Assembly: GCF_000374845.1 (NCBI RefSeq)
Contig: NZ_KB895415.1
Location: 248,001-312,000, forward strand
DNA length: 64,000 nt
DNA from: Paenibacillus terrigena DSM 21567
Lineage (GTDB): Bacteria > Bacillota > Bacilli > Paenibacillales > Paenibacillaceae
Reading direction: 5' to 3'
Under the pieces are notes generated by a model. It did no database searches. It saw only the letters and a program-made list of their open reading frames with translations, and was not told the DNA's origin. The translations under genes and the position numbers were made by a program. Each line of letters starts with the position of its first letter. Positions within the stretch are counted from its first letter, which is position 1. Shown here piece after piece: positions 36,204 through 44,848 of the stretch.

Positions 36204-37458
36204 CACTCTCATCATGTGGATCAACACTTTTAATCGTGTCCATCTCAAGCGACTCCAATTGCAAGGCAAGCGTTTGTAAAGGGACGAGGTTCTGAACGTA
36301 TTGACCGAAGACATGCCCCAGTTTCTTCATCTCTTGAACGTGTGACGGTGAGTTCTTTATTCCCAGATCTGTCATTTGAGCGAGCCTGTCACGAATTGCT
36401 CCCGGTAAAGCAGGAAGCGAGGATGGCGTGTACATATATTTCAAAGATGGAAGCATCTTTGACTCTTGAAATACTTCTTCTTGCACTTTGGAAGTTGTCA
36501 TCGCTTGAATCCAATCCTTCGCTTCCTTCTCCAATCGTGTTTTCGAAGAAATAACGAAGCTCTGACTCCGAGCCCAATAGCTTTTCCCATTTTGCGCCGG
36601 ATTGACAGCTTCGATGCTGAGTTCTCCTTGATGATGCTGCTGCCATGCGGAAAAAGTTGATACTATCGCCAGCACCTCTCCGCGCGCCATCATTTCCCAT
36701 AACGTTGTCGAATCTTTCGTCATATAGAGATGAGGACGGAGTGACTCCAACAATGTTGACACATCCCCCGTACTCCCTAATCTTCGCAATAAGGATAATA
36801 TCTGATATCCATCATTCTGATCTGCCGCCATAAGATATGGACCATTGGGCAATTTGGCGAAATGGCGCTCAAGGTTGATCCATCCCTCCTTCTCGCTCGG
36901 GAGCTGATCCATCGATGATTCCCTCAATAACTTAGGGTTCCATACTAGAATATAAGGATCAACATCTTTGGGGATCCCCCATATGTAACCATTCCACTTC
37001 ACTTGATTCATAATCCAATCTAATGGCTCAGAAGCTGCTATTCCCGAGAAATAAGAGTCCACCGGCAGCAAATATCCTGAGACAGCAAATTTGTTCACCC
37101 ATTCACTCTGCAGCAGCATAACATCTGCGGCATCTCCGAGCATCGCTTGTTCCGCATATCGTTGGTACGCATCTTCTGGATATGTATTTGAAAGTTCAAC
37201 AACCACCTGGTGTTCACGCATATATTGCTGATTCATCGTCTGCAGCACCGCAAATTGATCAGGCTCCAGATTCACCGAAACCGATAATTTCTCTTCGCGT
37301 TCTGTCGAATCCCCAGATGGCTCAACCGCAATTTGGTTCGTATCTTGCTCCCGCTTCTCCGTATTTCGATTCGGTGTAACACCATTCATAGGGGTTAATA
37401 GAAGAAGAATTAAGAGCAACATAACAAAGAGCATAATTGTATTTCTTTTGTTAGACAT
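36172..37458 (-). CDS. Orphan extracellular solute-binding protein without lipobox
   Basis: The 428-residue protein has the family 1 (sugar-type) binding-protein pattern: VSVNLEPDQFAVLQTMNQQYMREHQVVVEL, ADVMLLQSEWVNKFAVSGYLLPVD, WGIPKDVDPYILVWNPKLL and FSAWQQHHQGELSIEAVNPAQNGKSYW. The N-terminal hydrophobic segment (TIMLFVMLLLILLLLTPMNG) has no cysteine, so it should be a membrane-anchored or secreted protein rather than a lipoprotein. No permease or ATPase gene is adjacent. It may be a sensor or share a transporter. Ligand unknown. Confidence 0.72.
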   Translation of the reverse strand: MSNKRNTIMLFVMLLLILLLLTPMNGVTPNRNTEKREQDTNQIAVEPSGDSTEREEKLSVSVNLEPDQFAVLQTMNQQYMREHQVVVELSNTYPEDAYQRYAEQAMLGDAADVMLLQSEWVNKFAVSGYLLPVDSYFSGIAASEPLDWIMNQVKWNGYIWGIPKDVDPYILVWNPKLLRESSMDQLPSEKEGWINLERHFAKLPNGPYLMAADQNDGYQILSLLRRLGSTGDVSTLLESLRPHLYMTKDSTTLWEMMARGEVLAIVSTFSAWQQHHQGELSIEAVNPAQNGKSYWARSQSFVISSKTRLEKEAKDWIQAMTTSKVQEEVFQESKMLPSLKYMYTPSSLPALPGAIRDRLAQMTDLGIKNSPSHVQEMKKLGHVFGQYVQNLVPLQTLALQLESLEMDTIKSVDPHDESEKGTSTMVNP

Positions 37459-37523
37459 GAACTCTCCACCGCCCCCACTTTCATGCTTTTATTCTAGCAA
37501 GGTTATACGCATTTGTCGCCTAC

Positions 37524-37557
37524 AAAAAAGCCTGCCTCAAAATCGAGGCAGACTTTT
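37524..37557 (-). terminator. Terminator of the PIN-PhoH gene
   Basis: On the minus strand GTCTGCCTC-GATTTT-GAGGCAGGC forms a 9-bp stem followed by TTTTTT, 28 bp after the stop codon. Confidence 0.9.
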
Positions 37558-37584
37558 AGAGACTTCAATCATATCACCCTACCC

Positions 37585-38916
37585 TTACAATAAATCAGCA
37601 GCCAATTGCGCGAGCTTCGAACGTTCGCCTTTTTCGAGTGTAATATGACCGCTAATCCCTTCTTGCTTAAATCGTTCTACGATATAAGTCAACCCATTGC
37701 TCGCCGCATCCAGATAAGGATGGTCAATTTGCTCTGGATCACCCATCAGAATGATTTTACTACCTTCCCCGACCCGGGAGACAATCGTCTTCACCTCATG
37801 CTTCGATAAGTTCTGCGCCTCATCAATAATGATGAATTGACCTGGAATCGAGCGCCCACGGATATAAGTCAACGCTTCGACTTGAATACTTCCAAGCCCG
37901 ACTAATATTTTATCAATATCCCCTGCCTTCTTCGTGTCGAAAAGGTATTCCAAATTATCATAGATCGGCTGCATCCATGGGCGAAGCTTCTCATCTTTCT
38001 CCCCTGGTAAAAACCCGATATCTTTGCCCATAGGAACGACGGGTCTAGCTATTAGCAGCTTCTTGTATTTGTGCTCATCTTCCACTTTCAACAAACCTGC
38101 TGCAAGTGCAAGCAACGTCTTGCCTGTACCAGCCTTCCCTGTAATCGTTACAAGGGGAATGTCATCATTGAGCAGCAGCTCGAGTGCCATTCGCTGTTGC
38201 GCATTCCTAGCACTGATGCCCCATACAGGGTCATTGCTTAGGAATAAAGGCTCTAGCTTCGTTGCTTCTGCATTGACACGCAGGAGAGCTGACTTGCTCG
38301 AACCCATTTCATCGCGTAGGATAACGAACTCATTGGCATACAGAGGGTACTTCAATTGCAGCTGTGAAATATTTAAAAACCGATACGTATAAAACTCATC
38401 AATGACGGAAGGGTGCACATGAAGCGTTAAATTGCCAAGGTATAAGTCAGTCAACGACACCGTGCGGTCCGACAAATAATCCTGCGTGTTGAGCCCGAGA
38501 ACATCCGACTTGATTCGCACCAAGACATCTTTACTGACAAGAACGACGAGTCTCGGCTCAGCAGTCTGTTGTTCTTCAATGTGATAATTCAAGGCAACAG
38601 CTAGAATTCGATTGTCGTTCGTAATCTCCCCGAACATTTCTTGAACTCGAACAAAACTCCGATGATTGAGCTCCACGGTGAGTGTTCCGCCTTGATCCAG
38701 CTGGATACCGCTATGCAAATGCCCCTTTTCACGAAGACTGTCCAATAACCGGGATACATATCTTGCATTTCTGCCGATTTCATCTGCATTCCGTTTCTTG
38801 GAATCAATCTCCTCCAATACCACCGCAGGAATGATGACATCATTATCCTCAAAAGCGAAAATCGCATTGGGATCGTGTAATAATACATTCGTATCCAACA
38901 CAAATATTTTCTTCAT
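37585..38916 (-). CDS. ylaK: PIN-PhoH ATPase (PhoH2/YlaK family)
   Basis: The 443-residue protein fuses an N-terminal PIN nuclease-like domain (KKIFVLDTNVLLHDPNAIFAF, with acidic residues at VVLEEIDSKK and TNDNRILAVA) to a PhoH ATPase. The ATPase has Walker A TGKAGTGKTLLALAAGL and Walker B FIIIDEAQNLSKHE. PhoH2 proteins have been described as RNA helicase-nucleases. The ATG (MKKIFVLD) is placed by GGAGG at 8 bp. YlaK of B. subtilis has this architecture and length, and ylaG- and ylaH-like genes lie nearby. Confidence 0.9.
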   Translation of the reverse strand: MKKIFVLDTNVLLHDPNAIFAFEDNDVIIPAVVLEEIDSKKRNADEIGRNARYVSRLLDSLREKGHLHSGIQLDQGGTLTVELNHRSFVRVQEMFGEITNDNRILAVALNYHIEEQQTAEPRLVVLVSKDVLVRIKSDVLGLNTQDYLSDRTVSLTDLYLGNLTLHVHPSVIDEFYTYRFLNISQLQLKYPLYANEFVILRDEMGSSKSALLRVNAEATKLEPLFLSNDPVWGISARNAQQRMALELLLNDDIPLVTITGKAGTGKTLLALAAGLLKVEDEHKYKKLLIARPVVPMGKDIGFLPGEKDEKLRPWMQPIYDNLEYLFDTKKAGDIDKILVGLGSIQVEALTYIRGRSIPGQFIIIDEAQNLSKHEVKTIVSRVGEGSKIILMGDPEQIDHPYLDAASNGLTYIVERFKQEGISGHITLEKGERSKLAQLAADLL

Positions 38917-39066
38917 CTGCGCCGCCTCCAAGCGTGGTAATCACTGCCGCATCGCGTAATGCATTTTCTTATGATCGAGCTAATTCAATTGAGGTAAAGA
39001 CCTGGCCATCACCCTCTCCTCAGAATAATACGAAGCAACAGCCGTTAACATGCCCCTTAAATAGGC

Positions 39067-39096
39067 AAAAGCCCAGTGAAAAATTCACTAGGCTTT
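39067..39096 (-). terminator. Terminator overlapping the stop of the flavin-binding-like gene
   Basis: On the minus strand AAGCCTAGTGAA-TTT-TTCACTGGGCTT forms a long stem followed by TT. The TAG stop of the upstream gene is inside the stem. Confidence 0.75.
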
Positions 39097-39540
39097 ACGC
39101 ATCGCTGCAAAAACTTGTCCATCTAACTTGTCCGCAGCACGTTTATCATAAGTTTTCTCATACGCAGGCATCACAGAAATTCGTGCGCCATAGAACATCG
39201 CATCACGTACCGTGTCGACCTTCACTTCCATACAAGCAAGCTTGATAGGTACCTCTGCGAGCGGGGCAGCGATGATCTCACTTGTCCCATATACCGCGTG
39301 AAGAGAACCAACACTAAATATCGATATCGTAACTTTCGGATTCTGCTCCAGATTTGCAATCAGTCTAGAACGCTGATCAATCGCGAACCGCAGAGTCTTG
39401 TTATCCACAGCATAAACCCATGAAATAGCGTTCGTCGTCGGACCGCCCGATTCGGCATCAACCGTACTTAACAAGACGAAGGATTCCTCTTCTAATTGCT
39501 TCAGCAAAGCTTCGGATAATGAATCAATCACTTCTGCCAT
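39088..39540 (-). CDS. Pyridoxamine 5'-phosphate oxidase-like FMN-binding protein
   Basis: The 150-residue protein has the split-barrel flavin-binding pattern: FVLLSTVDAESGGPTTNAISWVYAVDNKTLRFAIDQRSRLIANLEQNPKVTISIF. It is too short for a full PdxH. Such proteins bind FMN, F420 or heme, and the substrate is not evident. It lies upstream of the ylaK-like gene and downstream of the LCP gene. B. subtilis has a similar gene (ylaL) next to ylaK, which supports the locus being conserved. Confidence 0.75.
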   Translation of the reverse strand: MAEVIDSLSEALLKQLEEESFVLLSTVDAESGGPTTNAISWVYAVDNKTLRFAIDQRSRLIANLEQNPKVTISIFSVGSLHAVYGTSEIIAAPLAEVPIKLACMEVKVDTVRDAMFYGARISVMPAYEKTYDKRAADKLDGQVFAAMRKA

Positions 39541-39666
39541 TGGACCTTAGCCTCCTATAACCTATCGGTTGCGAATGTTGGAACAACCTTTAATTAATTA
39601 TATGATAGCACAGGAAGAAATTTGCATCCACTAGCAGAAATGCCTACGCCCGATAAAGTTACATCA

Positions 39667-40692
39667 TTATTGAAGGCTAAGCTGCTGCTTCAATGCTTGC
39701 TTGGCAGCTTCGAACTTATCGTCATCCAAATAGACATAAGGACTTTTCCACTTTCCTTCGATCGGAATGAATTGAATATTATCCTTATTCATCGTGATGT
39801 ACGTCGTAATCATATCTTTAATTTGCTCTTTCTGAATATCCATCTTCAGATTCTTACCAACAGACTCGATGATCGCGGGCACCTTCGTTAACCCGTCGAA
39901 GCTCTGCAGCTTACGCATCATTTCATGAAGAACTTCACTTTGTCTGCGGTTTCTGTCGAAGTCGCTCGAACCTTTCGTCGGGTTCTTCGTGTTGGATTTC
40001 CGGTAACGAACAAAATCCAGCGCATCCTCGCCATTCAAGGTCTGGAAGCCCTTTTTTAAATTAATATTCGTATTATCCGCCGTATCAATATAACGCATGT
40101 CCATGTCGACATTGACATCGACACCGCCAAGCGCATCCACCACATCACTGAAGCCCTTGAAATTAATCATCGCGACATAGTCGATCGGGATATCCAGATA
40201 TTTACTGACCATTTCTTTGATCTCGTCATTGGCTGCGTCTTTGTTCTTCGAACGGAAAGTAGCATAGTAACTATTGATCTTATGGGATTTATACCCTCGA
40301 AGCTCTACCTTTGTATCCCGAGGAATCGAGACGACTGTCGCGCTCTTCCTCTCTGGATTTAGCGTCGCAACCATAAAGACATCCGTATTGAGACCACCAG
40401 ATTCCTCACGTGTATCCACCCCAAGGAGCAAGATCGATACCGGCTTCACTTTGGCGGAATCTTCCGGAGGAAGAGGCTTCTCATCGACCACCGTCGAAAT
40501 ATTATCCAATTCCTTATCCGCTTTGTGGACGACATAACCAACATATGTACAAGCCGCTAGAATGCCGACGATTAGCAGAATTCCCAACATCTTAAAGACT
40601 TTCCGCACGGGACTCTTGGGCTTCTTCGGCTTCTGAGCGCTACGTTTCCGTTTTGGACCCTCCCTCGGCGGGAGGCCAGTAGCTGGACTCAT
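39667..40692 (-). CDS. LytR-CpsA-Psr family glycopolymer transferase
   Basis: LCP enzymes attach teichoic acids or other polymers from lipid carriers to peptidoglycan outside the membrane. The 341-residue protein has a basic, proline-rich cytoplasmic tail (KRKRSAQKPKKPKSPVRK), one membrane helix (MLGILLIVGILAACTYVGYVV) and the LCP domain. Its active-site motifs are LLLGVDTREESGGLNTDVFMVATL, VSIPRDTKVEL, DALDFVRYRKSN and SDFDRNRRQ. The ATG at MSPATG is preceded by AAAGGTG. Which paralogue (TagT, TagU or TagV) is not decidable. Confidence 0.88.
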   Translation of the reverse strand: MSPATGLPPREGPKRKRSAQKPKKPKSPVRKVFKMLGILLIVGILAACTYVGYVVHKADKELDNISTVVDEKPLPPEDSAKVKPVSILLLGVDTREESGGLNTDVFMVATLNPERKSATVVSIPRDTKVELRGYKSHKINSYYATFRSKNKDAANDEIKEMVSKYLDIPIDYVAMINFKGFSDVVDALGGVDVNVDMDMRYIDTADNTNINLKKGFQTLNGEDALDFVRYRKSNTKNPTKGSSDFDRNRRQSEVLHEMMRKLQSFDGLTKVPAIIESVGKNLKMDIQKEQIKDMITTYITMNKDNIQFIPIEGKWKSPYVYLDDDKFEAAKQALKQQLSLQ

Positions 40693-40727
40693 TTGCAACA
40701 ACACCTTTTCAAATGCTAAATCAGTAA

Positions 40728-41003
40728 TTATTCGTTGTATTTCGGGTTCGAGTTTATGTCATGAAGCAACTGTTCAGCGTTTTCGCGTGGAACCATTTGT
40801 TTCTTCGCTTTTCCATCGATTACATACTTGATATGTACCATCGTATCGTCAACCATGACGATATCAAATTCAGTCATCCCATGATCCTCTTGAAGAATCG
40901 TGGCGAAGAACTGAACCGTATCTACTGCTGCGCGATCATCTGGTCTTGCATCTGCAACCATTCGAATTTGAAGCCAATTAAACAAGGCATCCTGCAGCTT
41001 CAT
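40728..41003 (-). CDS. Hypothetical 91-residue soluble protein
   Basis: I do not recognise this protein. It is acidic, has no membrane segment and no cysteine, and has an alternating pattern FDIVMVDDTMVHIKYVIDGKAKKQMVPRENAEQLL suggesting two beta strands after an N-terminal helix. AAAGGGGAATAAGGA precedes the ATG. It sits between the ylaH-like gene and the LCP gene with gaps of 32 and 35 bp, so it is probably cotranscribed with both. Confidence 0.7.
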   Translation of the reverse strand: MKLQDALFNWLQIRMVADARPDDRAAVDTVQFFATILQEDHGMTEFDIVMVDDTMVHIKYVIDGKAKKQMVPRENAEQLLHDINSNPKYNE

Positions 41004-41035
41004 TCCTTATTCCCCTTTCAACCTTTGACTATAGC

Positions 41036-41347
41036 CTACTTGCCATCCGCAGAGGGTTGTCCAGCGCTTTTACGCTTCTGGCGCGCTTCGACAAAATATC
41101 GAATGCGCACCATTAGCATCAAGGCGACAGCCACCGTTAGACAAGGAATAATGGGTAATTTATCAATTTGAAACACGAGCAGCACAAACGCTCCAACTGC
41201 GATCACCAAATAGATCACAACGTCTTTGAGGATCGGCAATTTACGAACACGAAACACTTTATTAAAGATATACACCAAGAAACAATATATGATTAGAAAC
41301 GATATAATCGGATGCGCAGCAAACCAGTCATGAAACATGCTGTTCAC
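41036..41347 (-). CDS. ylaH: YlaH-like membrane protein
   Basis: The 103-residue protein has three hydrophobic segments and the core KVFRVRKLPILKDVVIYLVIAVGAFVLLVFQIDKLPI, characteristic of the YlaH-like family. A basic tail (EARQKRKSAGQPSADGK) follows. It lies directly after typA, as ylaH follows ylaG (typA) in B. subtilis. Function unknown. Confidence 0.82.
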   Translation of the reverse strand: MNSMFHDWFAAHPIISFLIIYCFLVYIFNKVFRVRKLPILKDVVIYLVIAVGAFVLLVFQIDKLPIIPCLTVAVALMLMVRIRYFVEARQKRKSAGQPSADGK

Positions 41348-41415
41348 TCCTCTTTCTTGATTAGATGTAACTTCGATTCATGCTGCCCGTGTGAATTTCA
41401 AATCCACGCTCACAC

Positions 41416-43257
41416 TTAGACGTTAGCTTCTGCCGTTTTACGGTGTTTCTCCGCACGTTCACGCTCGTTCTTGTTCAGAATTTTCTTGCGGAGACGAATG
41501 GATTTCGGCGTAATTTCGCAATACTCATCGTCATTCAAGTACTCTAATGCTTGCTCAAGCGTATATAAACGAGGTGTTTTCATTTTGACGGTATCATCTT
41601 TACCTGCTGAACGAATGTTGTTCAATTGTTTTTCTTTACAGATATTCACGATAATATCGTTATCCCGTGTGTGTTCACCCACGATCATACCTTCATATAC
41701 TTCTGAACCCGGCTGCAGGAATAGAATCCCACGATCCTCGATCGAAAGAATACCATACAATGTCGACGTACCGTTCTCACTGGATACCAACACGCCTTGG
41801 TGACGTCCGCCAACTTGACCTGTAACAAGCGGTCCATAGCTATCGAATGCATGGTTCATAATGCCGTAACCGCGTGTTAGTGTTAGGAAGTTCGTACGAT
41901 ATCCGATCAATCCACGAGCTGGGATGAGGAACTCAAGGCGTACTTGGCCATTGCCATGGTTAATCATGTTGACCATTTCCGCTTTACGTGATCCAAGGCT
42001 CTCCATAACGGAACCCATGCTCTCCTCTGGAATATCAATCAACAAACGTTCGATTGGCTCCATTTTCACACCGTTTTCAACACGGATGATTACTTCAGGT
42101 TTGGATACTTGAAGCTCGAAACCTTCACGACGCATATTTTCAATTAGAATCCCAAGGTGAAGCTCACCACGACCCGATACGATGAATGCATCTGGACTGT
42201 CTGTCTCATCGACACGCAAACTTACGTCTGTCTCAAGTTCTTTGAATAGACGCTCACGAAGCTTACGGGATGTTACCCATTTCCCTTCACGACCAGCGAA
42301 TGGACTGTTATTTACGATAAATGTCATTTGAAGTGTTGGCTCATCGATTTTGAGGACTGGCAATGCTTCAGGGTTCGTAGGATCTGCAATGGTCTCACCA
42401 ATGTTGATTTCCTTGATACCAGCAATCGCGATAATGTCGCCCGCTCCCGCTTCTTCAACTTCAATACGCTTTAAGCCTTGGAAGCCGAACAATTTCTCGA
42501 TACGCGCTTGCTTCATCTGACCTTCACGTGTCATAACAGCGACCGATTGACCTTGACGAATCGTTCCACGGTTCACGCGACCAATCGCAATACGACCCAA
42601 ATATTCGTTGTAATCCATTAATGTTACGAGGAACTGAAGTGGTAATGTTACATCTTCAGTTGGAGAAGGAATGTGGCTTGTAATCGTATCATAGAGCGCA
42701 AGCATGTTCTCATCTTGTTGCTCTGGATCCAAGCTGGATGTACCGTTCAATGCTGATGCATAAACGACAGGGAAGTCCAACTGATCATCATTTGCACCTA
42801 GCTCGATAAAGAGCTCCAATACTTCGTCAATAACTTCTGCAGGACGAGCATTAGGACGGTCAATTTTGTTCACGACAACGATCGGTGTTAATTGGCTCTC
42901 AAGCGCTTTACGAAGTACAAACTTCGTCTGAGGCATACATCCTTCGAATGCATCGACAACGAGCAATACACCATCGACCATTTTCATGATCCGTTCAACT
43001 TCACCACCGAAGTCCGCATGGCCTGGTGTATCCATAATGTTAATTAAGAACTCTTTATACGTAATGGCTGTATTCTTCGCCAAAATCGTAATTCCGCGTT
43101 CACGTTCAATATCACCGGAGTCCATCGCGCGCTCTGTTACTTGTTCATTTTCACGGAATGTTCCGGATTGCTGTAGCAACTTATCGACAAGTGTCGTTTT
43201 CCCGTGGTCAACGTGTGCGATAATTGCGATATTACGAATGTTTTCTCTTGAATGCAT
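41416..43257 (-). CDS. typA: Ribosome-associated translational GTPase TypA/BipA
   Basis: The 613-residue GTPase resembles elongation factors and acts in 50S assembly and stress or cold adaptation. It has the G1 loop AHVDHGKTTLVDKLLQQSG, ERGITI (G2), DTPGHADFGGEV (G3) and NKIDRP (G4). Beta-barrel and EF-G-like domains follow, with the BipA-specific C-terminal domain (GRHQGVLVSSENGTSTLYGILSIEDRG). The tail is basic. It has its own promoter upstream and probably leads the ylaH-like, hypothetical and LCP genes. Confidence 0.97.
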   Translation of the reverse strand: MHSRENIRNIAIIAHVDHGKTTLVDKLLQQSGTFRENEQVTERAMDSGDIERERGITILAKNTAITYKEFLINIMDTPGHADFGGEVERIMKMVDGVLLVVDAFEGCMPQTKFVLRKALESQLTPIVVVNKIDRPNARPAEVIDEVLELFIELGANDDQLDFPVVYASALNGTSSLDPEQQDENMLALYDTITSHIPSPTEDVTLPLQFLVTLMDYNEYLGRIAIGRVNRGTIRQGQSVAVMTREGQMKQARIEKLFGFQGLKRIEVEEAGAGDIIAIAGIKEINIGETIADPTNPEALPVLKIDEPTLQMTFIVNNSPFAGREGKWVTSRKLRERLFKELETDVSLRVDETDSPDAFIVSGRGELHLGILIENMRREGFELQVSKPEVIIRVENGVKMEPIERLLIDIPEESMGSVMESLGSRKAEMVNMINHGNGQVRLEFLIPARGLIGYRTNFLTLTRGYGIMNHAFDSYGPLVTGQVGGRHQGVLVSSENGTSTLYGILSIEDRGILFLQPGSEVYEGMIVGEHTRDNDIIVNICKEKQLNNIRSAGKDDTVKMKTPRLYTLEQALEYLNDDEYCEITPKSIRLRKKILNKNERERAEKHRKTAEANV

Positions 43258-43367
43258 AAGAAATGTTCAAATCCTTTCAATATCTTAAATTTAATTGTAA
43301 ATCCAAAGGGTATGCTTTACACAAAATAAGCGCCAGGCAAGATGCCGACGCTTGACATATCCCTTTA

Positions 43368-43395
43368 ATTATACGGAATTGTATTAAAAATGCAA
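43368..43395 (-). promoter_or_regulatory. SigA-type promoter of typA
   Basis: On the minus strand TTGCAT (43390-43395) and a consensus TATAAT (43368-43373) are 16 bp apart. The transcript would start near 43361, and its first nucleotides would fold into a hairpin (AAGCG...CGCTT with inner GGCA/TGCC, 43328-43353). Confidence 0.7.
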
Positions 43396-43419
43396 ACTGA
43401 ATTTTGCGTTATGCAAGGA

Positions 43420-43905
43420 TTACCATTTGCTTTTCCGTTTCCAGAAGACAAGTACAAGCCCAACGACAATAAGACCAATAGCTATGAAATAAATCCCAAT
43501 CGTCCACAGCAACGTCGCTGCCAAGAAGACGACGGTAATGATCGTTAAGATCAAGGAGGCGATATAAGCGCCATGCGGTCGGTCCTGACTAAACACATAA
43601 TATTCATACAAGCCTACAGCGACGCCAAAAATAAAGAATGGCCATAGATATTGAAGCGATTCCCAACCTGCCAGGTTGCAGATGAGAAATATTAGACCAT
43701 ACGTCGTAAGTATTCCAGCGGGTATGAGTATTCCTGCAGGCAGCACTCTCGAGAAGTATAGGAACTGCAATAGAATGCCGGGTATCAATATAAATAACGG
43801 CCAGAACACTTCACCGATAAAGTTAAATACACCCAGTTTGCCCAGCAAGATTACGATACCTACAAATAAGATACCGATCCCTAGTCCCTGCTGTTTATTC
43901 GTCAT
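43420..43905 (-). CDS. Six-helix small membrane protein, LiaF/DUF5668-like N-terminus
   Basis: The 161-residue protein is almost wholly hydrophobic, with about six membrane segments. It starts TNKQQGLGIGILFVGIVILLGKLGVFNFIGEVFWPLFILIPGILL, a pattern shared by the membrane part of LiaF- and DUF5668-type proteins. Nothing else identifies it. The ATG at MTNKQQG follows GGGGGTAAGGGG; a longer start is not supported. It stands alone between typA and the TerC genes. Confidence 0.68.
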   Translation of the reverse strand: MTNKQQGLGIGILFVGIVILLGKLGVFNFIGEVFWPLFILIPGILLQFLYFSRVLPAGILIPAGILTTYGLIFLICNLAGWESLQYLWPFFIFGVAVGLYEYYVFSQDRPHGAYIASLILTIITVVFLAATLLWTIGIYFIAIGLIVVGLVLVFWKRKSKW

Positions 43906-44004
43906 CCCCTTACCCCCAGTCAATATCTTCATTTGGACAAGACAAAAAGCGACAGATTCTACCTTTAGTTTATCTGAACTTCTTCAAAAAAACCACCGCC
44001 ACAA

Positions 44005-44038
44005 AAAAAAAATTCTGCAGGCACTTCCTGCAGAATGA
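44005..44038 (-). terminator. Terminator of the first TerC gene
   Basis: ATTCTGCAGG (44014-44023) pairs perfectly with CCTGCAGAAT (44029-44038) around a 5-nt loop. On the minus strand nine T follow. It begins four bases past the terC stop. Confidence 0.92.
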
Positions 44039-44042
44039 AAAA

Positions 44043-44708
44043 TTAATGCGAGTAGGATTGTCTACGTTTGAATGCAAGCCCAATGGAAATTACAATAAAA
44101 GCAAGCAGCACGGGAACTATCGTATATAGAGCAGGTACCCAGTCATGAAATAGCCATTCTTGCATTTTCGGGTCTTCCATGAGCATTTGGCCTGCCGTGA
44201 ATCCTAGGATGCCAGAACCGAGGTAGATCAGTACCGGATATCGATGAAGTAAGTTCATGATCATCGTACTGCCCCAGACGATAATCGGAATACTCAGTGC
44301 AATCCCGACAATAATAAGAGGAAAATCTCCTTTAGCTACAGCTGCAATCGCAAGCACATTATCTAAACTCATGACGAAGTCAGCGATGAGAATCGTCTGG
44401 ACCGCCAGCCACAAGCTCGAAGCAGACTTTACGCGTCCCAAAGTCTCTTCATCGATAAGCAGCTTGACGGCAATATAGAGCAGTAGACATGCACCGATCG
44501 CCTGAATTAAGGGAATATCAAGTAGGAACATAGCTGCAACGGTCAGTATGCAACGAAGAATCACCGCGCCGAAAGCCCCCCACCACACCGCTTGTCTACG
44601 CTGTGACACGGGCAGGTTCTTACTCGCCATGGCAATCACAACCGCATTATCACCGCTCAGAACCATGTTAATAATCAATATTTCGAGAAGTAAAAATATA
44701 TTTTCCAA
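44043..44708 (-). CDS. TerC family integral membrane protein (paralogue 1)
   Basis: The 221-residue protein has seven hydrophobic segments and the paired TerC motifs MVLSGDNAVVIAMASKNLP and FVMSLDNVLAIAAVAKGD, with the conserved aspartates in the membrane. TerC proteins of Bacilli have been linked to manganese efflux and metal loading of secreted enzymes. It is arranged head to head with a second TerC gene, 140 bp between starts. I saw no manganese (yybP-ykoY) riboswitch in that gap. Confidence 0.88.
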   Translation of the reverse strand: MENIFLLLEILIINMVLSGDNAVVIAMASKNLPVSQRRQAVWWGAFGAVILRCILTVAAMFLLDIPLIQAIGACLLLYIAVKLLIDEETLGRVKSASSLWLAVQTILIADFVMSLDNVLAIAAVAKGDFPLIIVGIALSIPIIVWGSTMIMNLLHRYPVLIYLGSGILGFTAGQMLMEDPKMQEWLFHDWVPALYTIVPVLLAFIVISIGLAFKRRQSYSH

Positions 44709-44848
44709 CAGCTCACCCCCTTTTACACTTGTATGTAGGAGATAGTCAAGCTATGCTTAAATATGGACCCTTAATAGGACTTGAATTTCAATACCATAAA
44801 TTCTATCCAACAAAAAGTGCCAGAAGGGTAGACAGAGGAGTGATAGAC

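Noticed and set aside
44709-44848. Manganese (yybP-ykoY) riboswitch expected near TerC genes
   Set aside because: The gap is only 140 bp and I could not find the conserved riboswitch sequence blocks.
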